From: Acidobacteriaceae bacterium
GTDB lineage: Bacteria > Acidobacteriota > Terriglobia > Terriglobales > Acidobacteriaceae
Reading direction: 5' to 3'
DNA length: 64,000 bases
NCBI GenBank assembly: GCA_003134995.1
Contig: PLDC01000019.1
Location: 273,920-337,919, forward strand
In this document: in pieces, positions 63,921 to 64,000 of the stretch
How positions within the stretch are numbered: position 1 is the first letter of the stretch
How the letters are laid out: every line of letters begins with the position of its first letter
Translations under genes and position numbers: made by a program
Notes under the pieces: model-generated
Seen by the model: only the letters and a program-made list of their open reading frames with translations
Database searches by the model: none
Told to the model about the DNA's origin: nothing

Positions 63921-64000
63921 GTCGTCGCCACTCATGGAAAGCATATCGTCAGCTTTTACCGGAGCGGATTCATTATCGTTTTCCTGCGGCCGCAGTTCTG

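Overview
The window reads as a chromosomal segment of an Acidobacteriota bacterium (Terriglobia / Koribacter-like). This is an inference from content, not a database match. A Gram-negative envelope is implied by kdsC, kdsA, a very large LptC/LptA-type protein, lptB, an outer-membrane barrel protein and a TonB-receptor fragment. The lptC-lptB-rpoN-hpf order, TIGR03803 (GloVer) and YVTN/collagen surface proteins, BNR 'Asp-box' exoproteins and Tat-exported ferritin-like proteins are all common in that phylum.

Layout. 0-5 kb: two tandem LolA-like secreted paralogs and a large BNR-repeat exoprotein. 5-7 kb: an unassigned compact RNA gene with its own promoter and terminator, then tatA and a Tat-dependent ferritin-like protein. 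7-14 kb: a barrel protein, an FAD monooxygenase, a UbiX-like prenyltransferase, a ChaN-like protein, larB and purB. 14-23 kb: recJ, a ParE-type toxin-antitoxin pair, and lptC/A-lptB-rpoN-hpf. 23-24.7 kb: a small insertion (unknown membrane protein plus a Phd/VapC pair) placed between hpf and an MFS gene and bounded on the right by a diverged copy of the hpf 3' end. 25-41.6 kb: a DUF4199-like protein, a membrane-tethered LuxR regulator, a TPR protein, kdsC, a SIMPL protein, an Lhr-type helicase, a YVTN/collagen-like protein, a frameshifted kelch gene, an FHA-GAF sigma-54 activator and an M23 peptidase.

41.7-52.9 kb is a decayed mosaic island. It begins at a 50-nt exact 3'-half copy of tRNA-Ala(GGC) and ends at tRNA-Ser(GGA) next to a frameshifted tyrosine integrase. 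Between these lie a GloVer protein, the N-terminal piece of a large serine recombinase, a TonB-receptor C-terminal piece, a DHA2 efflux pump, an isochorismatase fragment, an enoyl-CoA hydratase, an epoxide hydrolase with a possible sigma-54 promoter, and a hybrid kinase/sigma-54 activator split by an in-frame amber codon. 53-60.5 kb is core again: a LuxR response regulator, a PilZ protein, the tldD-tldE pair, kdsA and pyrG. The intact tRNA-Ala(GGC) at 60.66 kb is followed by integrase-arm-like repeats matching those at 41.8 kb and by a serine-recombinase C-terminal remnant. Two luciferase-like flavin oxidoreductases close the window. The two tRNA-Ala att copies are inverted relative to each other, so an inversion (or a misassembly) must have an end inside the old element.

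A second theme is a family of short-word arrays (about 5-8 bp words, often two inverted arms around a 17-60 bp centre) between genes. Several reach into coding ends: the kdsC and M23 stops, the lhr C-terminus, the region before the rpoN start, and the middle of recJ.
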